The notes under the pieces were generated by a model. The model searched no databases and was not told the DNA's origin. It worked only from the letters and a program-made list of their open reading frames with translations. The position numbers were made by a program, and so were the translations under genes. Below are positions 26,515 through 37,919 of a stretch of 64,000 nt of DNA, piece by piece. This DNA comes from Rhodamnia argentea (Eukaryota > Streptophyta > Magnoliopsida > Myrtales > Myrtaceae): assembly GCF_020921035.1 (NCBI RefSeq), contig NC_063150.1:5704001-5768000 (forward strand), given 5' to 3'. The stretch's first letter is position 1. Every line of letters begins with the position of its first letter.

Positions 26515-28452
26515 GGGGGTGTTTTGAGATGGTGGCGAGTGTTACAGTGGAGGAAAAAAAAGTAGTTTTCTGAGTGACGCTGACGCTTACTTTGGAGCAG
26601 CGACAGAGACTGTGTGACAGTGTGTGTCTGCAAGAGAGGGAGGGCGGATAAAATTGCCCCCGACATGGGAATGATTTACGAAATGTGCCACTGCGCGACC
26701 CTGTCAGTCACAGTCAGTCCGACCAAGGCGACCTCGTCGGGTTCAGCACGTGCGCGAGGTGGGTCTGGGTGACCCGACCGACTAGGACGCGATGGTGCGG
26801 TAGCGGCGGTACTACGGAACAGCGCGTTGAATGGATCTACCCACAGTGAGGCAAAAACAAAATTAAATCCGCACCATATCCATAAAAAAAAGACCTAATT
26901 CGGCAGAAATTTCATGATGAATTTCGAACTACGTATTTCCAATCTAATTTTGTTTGGGTTTGTTATTAGATCAGTCAATCAATCGGTAGGTCAATCAAAA
27001 TCACCAGGTTCAATATTAATTTCCTAAATGACACCACTCAAAAATTAAACATGGCAACATTTGTATACCATATGAGGTAAGCTCGTGATTATCAAGGCAG
27101 TGCAAAATAAAAAATGGAGTACTCGTATGTGTGGAAATGGCTTCCAAACTCTAATCATCAATTCCAGAGAAGTTGAGATCTTAAGGGATCAAATGCTGCA
27201 TTTATAGAATCATTAGGCAAGATGGCAAAAATTCATCTGGACATAGATGGATAATCTCAGCTAACAATAAAGGAGGGGTTAACAAGAATGGTACCTAATT
27301 TATGTCGCCATCTCCATCAGAAGAAGAAAAGGGACCGGGACGCTTTGGATCGGAGTCGAATGGACGACGAAAAATGGCGCATAAACCTAATCATGGTGAC
27401 AAACATGCGGCACCAGATTATAATAACTAAGAAGGTTAGTTCACGGGTCACTGCATGAATTATGTTATGTGACGGGCCGGGGAGAGGGATTGGGGGAGAG
27501 AGGATAAGGATCGAACGAGGGCGATCATTCGCTGGAGAATCATAAACAAAAGGAGGCCTTAACTTGATAACAAAGCCATCCCAACTACTGCCTTTTGGAC
27601 ACAAGCTCAAGGCAAAAGGGAGAAAAGGGAGCGAGAGCTTATGCGCACTTTCGCTTTTGCTTCATCATGCTGGCCTTTGCTATTCTGACGTTTAACAAAT
27701 TTTCTTATTCTTTTTTTAATTTCTAAACTGTGTAGAGAAAGAAATAGGTTGATCTTTACAGGTTGGCTGATTTTGAAAAAAAAAAAAAAACCAAATCGAT
27801 GGTTGGCCAATGTAATAACATTTGTTAAAAGCAGAAAGAGATTCCTACTGGGCTACTCCAAAGGGTTCACTGAAGGCCAGACAATTCTTGATCGAGAAAT
27901 CTTACAGGATTAGTGCAATTGGACGGCGTTTTCATATCGGCGCCTGCTAGATCCCGAGTTAGAAGTGCCAAAGATATTCCCACAGCAGATAAGATGGTCA
28001 AAGCTAAGATAGTCCAGCTACAACTCACGGTTGAAGAAGAAGCATGTATGCCGGTGAGATTGTACATGCACGTAGGCTAATCATACTCCATAAGTGAAGA
28101 AAAAATTGCCAGAATCTGGTATTGGCCGGAAAAACACGGTGTAAGTTTAAAAGGCTCTGTACAGCACTAAACGACAATGCCAGTCGACAAGACTCGTAAC
28201 CTCCCAGTCTATGAAGACCAATATACTCTCAACTGCAATCAAAAGTACCTGAAAGGAAAGATAGACACATGGATAGCAGATAGAATCACAAGCAAAAGCC
28301 CAGTACAGAAACTAATCACACATGCATGGAGTTCTTTACCCAATTGTCACATTTGGCAGGGCGTGAAATGAGAAAAGGTTTCATCTTCAAGACCAAATTG
28401 TGTGGAATCACAAGATCTTGCACATTCCGAATGCCCCAAGACAGCAAAAGTG
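26515..28452. other. intergenic between CLASP and the LRR gene
   Basis: The first few hundred bases are GC-richer and should hold the CLASP promoter. The last part would hold the 3' UTR of the LRR gene. One small hydrophobic ORF (27867-28067) is listed separately. I recognise nothing else. Confidence 0.5.
27867..28067 (-). CDS. small putative membrane protein, uncertain
   Basis: A 66-residue ORF with a compact layout: a short Ser/Thr-rich N-terminus, one hydrophobic segment (about residues 17-37, 'WTILALTILSAVGISLALL'), then a charged tail. The amino-acid choice looks more protein-like than most short ORFs in this window. I do not recognise a family. It may equally be chance or part of the 3' UTR of the LRR gene transcript, which lies on the same strand just upstream (CDS end 28453). 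Confidence 0.25.
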   Translation of the reverse strand: MYNLTGIHASSSTVSCSWTILALTILSAVGISLALLTRDLAGADMKTPSNCTNPVRFLDQELSGLQ

Positions 28453-31400
28453 TCAAGGTTCATCATCATAAGGGGCATCTAGTGTCGGTGACGATTCAAA
28501 AACTATACTCAGTTTTCCATCCCGTTGAAGATCAACAAGTATGCTAGCATCATTGGTAAGTTTGTCCAAATTATTTCCTCTCAAGTCCAAGAGCCCAAGA
28601 TTACCTATGTCGCAAGTGTATGGTGAAGTCATCATATCACCACATATGAACAGACATTAGATTAAAGACAATACATAACACAAGTTGAATAAGACAGTGT
28701 ATAAGGCATAATTTAGCATGTGATTGCTAAAATTTAACCACTAGTTCACTAGAGTGAAAAATTCAGAGTGTCTCATCTCTACAAGATTTCCACCTAAGAA
28801 GATTGCTTCAACAATCAGAGTCGCCAGAAAAGCAAAGGATGTCAAACACTTCATAACGATAAACATGGCCACTAATTATATCCGTGGCTGTCTACATCTC
28901 AAGCGAAAATCTCAACATAAGCCAAAAGACGATTGAACCAACTCAAGAACTTACAAGGTATGTCTGGAATGAAAATACCTTTCAATTCAACCAAAAAAAG
29001 GAAAATACCTTTCGCAACTTCCAATGCTGAGCATATGACAGTGAGGGACTCTGGAGGCATAAGATTATATGCAGCACTGACTGCAACAAGCTCTGGCGCG
29101 CATTCAATAAGCTTTGACAAAAATTTGGCAGATTCGATCCCTCCGCGATTTTTACTGTACCAAGCAAATTAAATTAAATATAGTGAGTGTCCTATAAGAG
29201 AGGCTGAATAAAAAGCCCATGCTCAATGTTAACCTTATATCAATCTTGACAAGCTTCAAAGAATTGGACATCACTTTCTGTAGCTCTCGAAAGCCAGAAG
29301 AACCCAATCCAACACCACCTATGTTAAGTACTTGAACCGATGTCCCCATTAACTTTACCAAGGCTTCTGCTACATGGCTGAAGAGACGTAGGACCAAATT
29401 CAATAAACCAGAATGAATAAGCTCCAGGAATGAAGAGTAGTTGTAAGGCTAGAGGAAGGACCTGCCAAGCCTGTTATCTGAAATAGAGAGAGAACTAAGT
29501 GATTTATCTAAGGTGGATAGAGTATTTAAGAATTCAATAACCCCATTAGATGAAAGCTCGCAGTTTTCCAGACTCAAGTCAGCCAAGGGAAAGCCTTTTC
29601 CAGATGCCTCGACCAAAAAGGGAAGTAGATGCCTGCAGGGCAAGATACTATAAACAAAAGGAAGTACTAGCTATTTGTAAAGAAGTAACACTTGTACTGA
29701 CCTAAGCCCAGCATCACCAATAGGATTCTCACTTAAATCCAGTGTCCGCAAGGCAGGCATGTGAACAAGAGCATGTCTAAGATTGTCTGCATCTTCTTTG
29801 TGAAGATTATTTCCCCTGAATGCAAGGATACTGATATTACAATTAATTGCAACAAGAATACGTTGTCCAGGACTTTATCGCAGCCATTAATCACCAAATC
29901 CACTCTGCTAAACCCAAGCTCAAGGAGGAAAATAATACAAAAGGGTACAGGTGTTTATCCAAAACCATTTATTCTGCATCCTAGTCTCTGCCGCTCAACA
30001 TATGTTGTATCCCAGTAAGAAAAATGGGTGATACCTCAGATTGAGCACGCGTAATGAAGCCAATGATTTGGCAGCTCCTGTAGATAAGATTGCGCTACCT
30101 TTGTATTTCCAGGTGAAACTAGACAGCCATCCTGCTATCTGCAAGGAAAGTACATTTGATCTTGAAGTTAGTGTTTTTCCTAAAAAACAAAAACAACAGA
30201 AAGAAGAATTTGTGAACTATGCACCTCATTGTCAGAGAGATCGAGGATGGATAGGTCAGACGAAGCATCAAGAAGTGTATTAAATACCAACTCAGCAAAG
30301 TTTCTGTCCAGGCGGACGTCACAAAATCTCAGTGAATACAAGCACCTGAAAGCAAAAGTTTCAAAAGCAAAGCCAGGAATCAAGGGGTGAAATTTATTGG
30401 GTGACACGAACAATCACTAAGCATCTGACAGAACAGTATCTGCCTCGTCTATCGTTATGCACTTATGAGTTTGTGACTTTCAGAACTTGGAATACTTTTT
30501 CTTGAGCCTCAATTCACGGAACAGTTTTATGCTATTATGTGCTCCTGCTCCTAAATTAATGACAACTTTGCCCCCACCCACCAGGAAAGAACCAAAAAAG
30601 GGTTTGGAACAATATTGGATTCAGGCACTTAGTATGTAGTTCTTAGTTATTATGCCGTGAAAATCATGCTGCATGCAGTTGTTATTCATCCACAGTGAAT
30701 ACTCGGGTATTTCTTGTACTATGCGGTTTCACAACTTCTTGGGGATTTTTTAAATCTTTACTTTATAGAGCTTAATAAAATCAGAACACAACAGTGTCCG
30801 TAATGTAAAAGTGTGCAATTGATGTGAGACTAAGTAAGATAATGTGAAATCAGAAGCGGGTAATAGCACAAACAAAAATTACCTTCCAGATGAAAGAAAC
30901 GACGAGAATTCAGAAGGTAAGACCGTATTACTGTCGAGAAAGCTTGACGCATGAACAGAGAACTGCTTTATTCCATGAGATTGCATACCCTTAACATGAA
31001 GAGAAGCACAAATTGCATTGACGAAAGTTGAAGGAAGCTTGCAGTGAATAAATTCAAGTGATGTTAATGTTTCACGATTCTGGAGCAGAAGTTGGCATAA
31101 GGCACGGACCTGCAGAATCGTATTTTACAAACTTTCATATCAGAAATATAAGGGCAAAGCATTTAATTAATATGTGCAGAATGCTTAGTTGATTTATTTG
31201 TCCATGGTCAGAAGCAAAGTGAAAGAAATGGTATTATGGCTAACATTTATGCTCCACCGGAAAATTCCCTAAAAGGTACCTATTTTGCTTAATGTGGACA
31301 GAAATTGACATACATCATTCCAGTAAGAGAAATGCTCTAAGGACGCAACAGTTATAAGTTAGAAGCCTCGAGGAAAATAACCCCACTTTTGAAATGACCA

Positions 31401-34400
31401 GAAAAAAAAAATGAACTTTGCTCGAGGGACAAAAATATCCACGAGTGTACACCTAGGACAAGAACAAACATTTTAATCAACCCAAAGAAAAGCATGAAGT
31501 TTCGTTATCCACAGTTGACTTTTCAGTCCCAAGAATATTGGCATCTGAGGGGGCTAATGGCAGTGACATGACATGTCAGCCGAGCCAAAATGATGCCATT
31601 TTGATGCGATTCAAGAATTATTTGCTTGATTCGCTGTGGAATCAATGATTTGAATCTCTAAATTGCAAACTTGAAACACTAATTAAACTTCATAATTTTG
31701 CTTAAACTCCACAAATTAGCTCAAAAACAATGATCTAAAATCCTAATTTGCAATATCAATTTTAGGCAAAATCTTAGGGACTTTGTAAACTCGAATTTCA
31801 TCTAAACTTATTCTGTCTCTCTATTATCCAAAAAGACTTGATCAAAACCCAACTTACACTGCATCATTTCTGTCCTGAGGGTACAAGTTCGTGGATATTT
31901 TTTGCCCGCGAGCTAAAGTTCGTGCTTTTCTTCGGATCATCTGGAAAGTGGGGTTATTTTTGTCCTGAGGCTATAAGTTCATGCTTTTTTCTGGTATTTG
32001 GCCAAAGGAAAGATATCCAAGTGTTTTAGTCCTGACTCTGGACATCATCTCACATGCACTCCCTATATTTAAGCCCAACTACCCATGTTCATGTCAAATT
32101 CTGTCTTTGTTTGTAATCAGCTGCTAAGAAGTGCAAGTGAACTTTATGCCATCTATACTTGATTTATACAACTTGGTTTGACCCCATTGGCCAGTTCCCC
32201 AGACTCTCTCCTGGTGAACATGGTACAGGTAACACAAGGAAGCACTTTTGGCAGAAAGTGCAGATCTACACTGCTTCTCCTGGGAGTATCTCAATAGAAT
32301 CTTCTCATTTTTTTATTACCATCATAGCTGATATCATCAATAGTCTGTTACTCGTGCTCCTCCTACAAGAAGTAAACACAACGAAACAAAAACAGTGGAT
32401 TGTGCAAAATAATGCACTGACAGCTAATAATAATAGGCAGATTCTCTCTCTATCATGCCATGAGATTGTTGCAGAGTTTAAATATTCAATCTTCAGTTAC
32501 ACTGGCTTAATTGCGCAGCTGCTTGAGAGAGTGAAGAGATGGTCAATCTAGAAGCAGGTAGTTAAAGAAAGCATAATGGCTTTCTTAGGCTTTAACCATA
32601 AAATGTGACTGTTAGCTTTAGCAATGGCCTTTCGTAAAATTAGTGTTGGGAAAGTATTATGCTTACATTTGATAACATTGTGGCTTCGACAATACCACAA
32701 AAGAAACAATGGAAGTTCAGATCAAACCGTGTTATGTTATGATATATTATATTTTTTGATTGACTTCTGTTGTCAAACAAAATTTGGATTAATAGTCCAA
32801 AGTAGAGACTAGGAGTGAAATCCTCCCGAATAGGCCCTTATTAAGCAATCTACCGGAAATTGAAAGCATAAAGAGGAGCTTAAAAATCTATATTTGAAAA
32901 AGTGTCATGATGTTTAATGACTATGACTACTTCCCTAGCCATGGTATCTCAATTGGCTTACTTCCAAATCATCAGCAAAAGAGATGCGAAAAGGTTTTCC
33001 AGCATCCCAGCCTTGCACTACCTTCTACTTAAATATTAACTGTGTCTCCCATTCTCTGCTCTTCTCATAAGGATTTCTAAGACCGTGTGGGTGGCCATGG
33101 ATGTGTCCGCCCTTAGTCATGTATGGAGAGGGGAAATGGAGGGAAGGGTAACTTACATGATCCTTCGTCCTGATCCACCGAAGTACCAAGCTTTCCAATC
33201 TAGAATTCTTCAACAGATGCTGAAAAAGAGAAAAACCGAAATTATATCAACCATTTATTTTTTCAACACTTTGGCCACTAGACCACCATTTATTGACTCA
33301 CTGCAGATGCTTACTGCTTTGCAATTGGGATGTATTCAGGCCAAAATCATTTTGGATTCACACACATTCCGGAGTTTAAAAAGATAGAGCATGCATAGAA
33401 CAATTTTTTATCTGCCCAGACCACATTAAAAAAAGACCAAACATAGCATCAACCGAATTCATGCATAACAATAAAAGGTTATCTAGCTTCTCTGCATTGC
33501 ATTCAGTTAGCAATGGTAAGTGCAGTATAATATTTATGTAAACCCCGTGTTTAGTGCGGGAATCTATTCTCTTCCATATGCTTTGCAGATCTACCTACAC
33601 AACAGGGCAGATTTTCAAAGTGATAGCAAAACAAAAGAATAACATCTTGGAGTAGCTTACGCAAGTTTCTTCAATGCATAGCACATTTTGAAGTCTCAGA
33701 GATCTGCAGAACAACAAAACAATAAAACAGAGACACAGTTTCTCACTTCCACTGGAAAACAATTTGACTATACATTCCAGTACAGAATCTGAAGGAGAAG
33801 TCGGCAGCATGCCACTTATATAAGAAAGGTGATACTATCATGCCGACACATATCTATACGAAATTACCTCATGTAGTGTCCAAAACGCTTGCAATGCTGA
33901 TATAGCTTTGAGAACTTGGAGGTAGAAGAATCATTTTGCCACTCATAACCAATAAATTTCAACATGGCATCTGTGAAAAACAAAGAAACCATATAGAAGA
34001 AAACAAATACTGCCAAGAAAAAGAGTTTTAATGGATGGCCGATACGTATCATTGTGAATAATGTATCAAAGCCTGTCTCATACTCATGTTCTCATTTTTA
34101 GAGCTTTGTGTTTGACAAGAAATATTGAGAAATTCAACGAAGGACCTTAGGAAATCTACCCGAAATTCTTATTTCGCCTAATTTCACATCGAAGGATGGA
34201 AGCAATGCAACCTCCGCTGCGTCATCTATGCAACTGATTTGCAACAAGAAGAACAATAGAATCAGAACAATGATGGAAGAAAAATATTAGCCAACGTCTA
34301 TTTTAAAACTATTCATCATACTTCTGCAAGTGCACCTCCCAATATGCCTGTTGCCAATCAGCTGGTTCCATCTGGTCAACGAGCTCCGCCCACCGCTGCT

Positions 34401-35151
34401 TAAACAATGACCTCCATGCATCGTTGAAGCTTCCATGCCTATTATAATAAACTCGTATTAAAGATCTTCTCTCGAACAATGAACGTTCTCTAATAAAACT
34501 CAAACTGAGGCACGACAGACTTACAAACCTTGTGCGTTTTCTACCATTTGTGAAGCACTCATCCGCATCATACTCATCCCGCTTCCATTTTGGCCTGCTC
34601 AAAGAAAACTTTGAGCCAACTTGTAAAACAGAGGGTCGGTCGAAAAGGAAAAACACCATTGGTGAAAGACTCGAGAAATTAACAGACAGATATCTCGTAA
34701 TCAAAAGCGCCAGCGGCAAATGATTGCATACTTCCTACTCGACCACACAGTAGTTACTAGTTAGTCTCCTCAATTCAAGGAAAAATGCGCTAACCAAACA
34801 TCACACACACTATCAGATATAGGCATCACAAAACAAATTGACTCCAAGAAATGACTCAGAGCAAACAGGACGAGTCCACTCACATCTCGTTTTGCAGCTT
34901 GTGCAAGCTCAACGGCGGCAACCGAGCCACCAGGGCGTCGAACAAGTGCGCCGGAAGCTCGTAGACGTCCGGCAGAACATCGTACCCTGAGATTTTCGTG
35001 GCGAAATCACAGAATCAAAAGGAGGAAAAATCCTCAATGTTAGTGACAGGCAGAAGCTGCGGTTGCCGAATCGCAAGAGAAGACTACCTCGAAGAAGCTC
35101 GTTTTGAACCGCTTCCAAGGAGAGAGAGACGAGAGACGGAGCTAACTTCAT
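28453..35151 (-). CDS. RNI-like leucine-rich-repeat protein
   Basis: Sixteen exons with in-phase GT/AG junctions: 35088-35151, 34884-34986, 34529-34594, 34322-34438, 34160-34233, 33868-33970, 33661-33703, 33157-33219, 30883-31109, 30225-30345, 30035-30138, 29702-29815, 29462-29632, 29234-29377, 29009-29154, 28453-28604. They encode 603 residues. The first 150 residues are not LRR: a helical 'SLSLEAVQNELLR' start, 'LPAHLFDALVARLPPLSLHKL', a basic patch 'GRKRTR', then a Trp-rich 'AWRSLFKQRWAEL' segment. From about residue 180 on, ribonuclease-inhibitor-type LRRs follow ('LDLSDNE', 'LRVLNLRGNNL', 'LRTLDLSENPIGDAGL', 'LADLSLENCELSSNGV', 'LGLLDLRGNNLDKL'). The tail is acidic. There is no signal peptide or kinase, so it is probably intracellular. 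The N-terminus recalls Elongin BC-box LRR proteins (LRRC41-like), which is only an inference. Confidence 0.9.
31350..31985. mobile_element. foldback (long inverted repeat) element in LRR gene intron 8
   Basis: A left arm (about 31351-31460) and right arm (about 31871-31980) are inverted copies roughly 100 bp long. They share blocks such as 'AAAATAACCCCACTTT' and 'ATATCCACGA' in opposite orientation. The centre is unrelated AT-rich DNA. The element lies in the largest intron (31110-33156) of the LRR gene. No target duplication was established. Confidence 0.7.
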
Positions 35152-35355
35152 GACCGATGGCTTCAGGCGTGAAGAAGGTGGAGATCGATCCTCGGGATGA
35201 GGCGAAGAGGAGGAAGGCGAGTGGAGATTTGACTGCTGGAGCTCGAGGGAAACGAAGGAGCTGGCGAGGAGGAGGGAATCGGGCGTCTGCTTGGGTGAAT
35301 TTTACGGGCCCGACTTGTCTTCGTCTTGGGGCAGCGTTAAAAAAAAAAAAAAAAA
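35152..35355. promoter_or_regulatory. upstream region of the LRR gene
   Basis: A GC-rich 200-bp stretch separates the LRR gene ATG from a transposon at 35356. It must contain most of the 5' UTR and core promoter. No clear TATA box was seen, as is common for plant housekeeping genes. Confidence 0.35.
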
Positions 35356-35813
35356 GGTTAATATCACGAAATATTTCAAACTGTACACTTGTGACAAATT
35401 TACCCCAAACTAATACACCCGTGACAAATTTACCTTACGTTAATTTTAGTTAAATCTAATCGTCAAATTATTGAGTTGAATGACAAGTGATAATTAATGG
35501 GTATACCAGTTTATGATTTTTACCCTCTGTTTGTCACAAGTGTATCAATTTGAAATTTTTCGTGGTATTAACTCAATTTTATGGAAAGTAAATTTGTCAT
35601 AGGCGTATCAGTTTGGGATTTTTTGTGGTTAAAAAAATTAGTTTAAAGTAAATTTGTCACAAATATACCAGTTTATGATTTTTTATGGTCAAAAAAATAG
35701 TTTGGGGTAAATTTGTTACACGTGTACTAGTTTAAGATTTTTCGTAGTGAAAAAATTAATTTGGGATAAATTTATCATAGATGTATCAATTTGGGGTTTT
35801 TCATGGTATTAAC
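35356..35813. mobile_element. inverted-repeat element with internal tandem repeats (family X, copy 1)
   Basis: The ends are inverted: 'GGTTAATA(T/C)CACGAAA' on the left and 'TTTTTCATGGTATTAAC' on the right. Inside are about six degenerate units of 55-60 bp on the theme 'GGTAAATTTGTCACA...GTACCAGTTTGGG', in one orientation in the right part and inverted in the left. It has no coding capacity. The left flank is a run of A and the right flank is also A-rich. Two relatives lie at 47927 and 54189. Confidence 0.8.
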
Positions 35814-37919
35814 ACTAAAAAAAAAAAGGTTGAGCTCTTGCTCAAAGTTTAATTTTTGGTTTTAGGAAAATGACACAATCATCCATAAACTGTGATTCAA
35901 TAGTCAAGTCAATGTGATACTTTTAATTTATTTAATATAATTCATGAACTTTAACTTAATATATAATATGATCCATGAATTTTTAATTTATTTATTGTGG
36001 ATCTTGAACTTTTAATACATATTCGATTTAGTCATTGGACTATTTGAAAATATTCAATGTTATTCTTGATTTTAAACTAATTGAAGAGATACATTGAACA
36101 TTTTCATATACTACGAGGACCACATTAAATATGTCGAAAGTTTAGAGACTATATTGAATATCAAGCTAAGATTCATAGACTACATTGAGTAAATTGAAAG
36201 TTCATGGATGGCATTTCACGTTGAGCTATAGTGAAGGAACTATTTATGCTATTATTCTTTTGTTTTTTATTTGGTAAAATCTTCAATCTTAATTTCTGAG
36301 ACGATTTGATTTGTGTTCTGAGAATAAAACCAATTTAATTATGCCCTCTATTTGTTTGCTGGAGTAAACTAAAGATGGTTTTTCTCTTATTTTATTTTTC
36401 GATTTTCATCTCTCAGAAACCTTTAGGTCTATTTTCTTTAAATATCTTCAAAATCTGTAAAATCCACATTGGCAACACACAACCATCAATGTAAGCACTT
36501 AGGGCTCGCATGACAACGATTCTGATCCGAAAAAGTGATTCTAATCAGAGTTGATTTATTTTGATTCTGTTCCCCGCACGAGTTTTAAAGAATTAAAACG
36601 CGTTTGGTAATCGCATAAAATTTCTATTTGATAACTATACGGAATTTCTATTCTTAGGAACAGTTCTTCCTCCCAATTACCTCTTGGCACTACAAAATCA
36701 ATCTATATAGCATCACTAATAAAATGAAAACATATTGTGCATAATCCATAATTAGTCTATTTATTTTGTGGAGCATAAAAATATATGCAAGATCCATAAG
36801 AAAGAACATAAGCTTAATAGGCAATTTGCACTTGAAATTTTGCCACAAATTTTTCCTCAAACACTTCTATATATAACCAGACTCATGCTCGATCCGACTC
36901 GTATTACTTAAACAATTCTATGTTTAACCAAATCATGGCATATTTATTTCTTATAATTTGTTAAGAATGCAATACAAATCTAGAGAAAATTTTTTAATTT
37001 CTTTTCAAATTTTTATTTTTATTTTAAAAATAATTATTATTATTTTTATAAAATATATTATTTTATTTTATTATTCCATTATTCTCAAAAATTATTTTTT
37101 TATTACTAAAAAATTATTATTTTTTATTTTTTTAAAAGTATTTGTATTTTATTTTTATTTTCCTTTTTCTCCGGTGACCAGCAATGATCGACAGAGGGCG
37201 TAACAAAGTTACAACCTTCTCACTTTATTCGTCTTGTTTTTCAAAAGTGATTATGGAACGGAAAATCAACTTTTTTTAATTCTTGTTTATACTCCAAAAC
37301 TGTTCTCGGGAACATAATTAGAAAATTTTAGGGCCATAATTATGCACTAACTAAATAGGTTTCTCATTCTTTTTTGTTTTAGGGAACGGAAGAATCAAAA
37401 TCGTTCCGTCTAGTTGCCACATCAGCATTTGCTTCCAATTATCACACGAAAGAACTAATATTGTGCAAATCGAGCAAGTTCAAGAACTTAATTGCATAAA
37501 TAAATATTCAGAAATGACATCTAACATATCAGTTTGGGGATCCCCACTTTCAGGAATTGGTACACTATCCTTTTATCATTTTCAGCAATTCAAGTTCCAA
37601 GGATGAACATATTGATGATAAAGAATGGAGCAAGCTTTAACTTGCTTTCCCATCATCTCGACTCAGATACTGTATATATGGTAAGGAAGCTGAATAATCC
37701 CACATTAGCTGGGCATTGTATAGTATAATGCTTCCGAATACAGGCTACAGTATAATGCCTCATTAGAAAGAGAGGCAAATTTAGGACAACATAAAAGCGG
37801 GACCACAACAAACAACGTTAACCTTGACATTTGATGGGTAAACACTCGAATGAAACACTTGAGAGTCGTCTGATTGCTCCGAACTAAGTAATTATCACTA
37901 GATGAGAGACTTCACTTAA
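35814..37919. other. AT-rich intergenic with probable decayed repeats
   Basis: 35870-36240 holds several diverged short repeats of the kind 'TCATGAACTTTAA...TTTATT' (about 40-60 bp period). 36985-37150 is almost pure A/T. About 36495 ('GACAACGATTCTGATCCG') and about 37410 ('GAATCAAAATCGTTCCG') look like inverted ends of a roughly 0.9-kb element. No gene is visible. Confidence 0.4.

Noticed and set aside
32159-32551. 130-codon ORF on the plus strand
   Set aside because: Inside LRR-gene intron 8, antisense, no domain.
36958-37203. 81-codon ORF
   Set aside because: Phe/Ile/Lys-only text from nearly pure A/T sequence.
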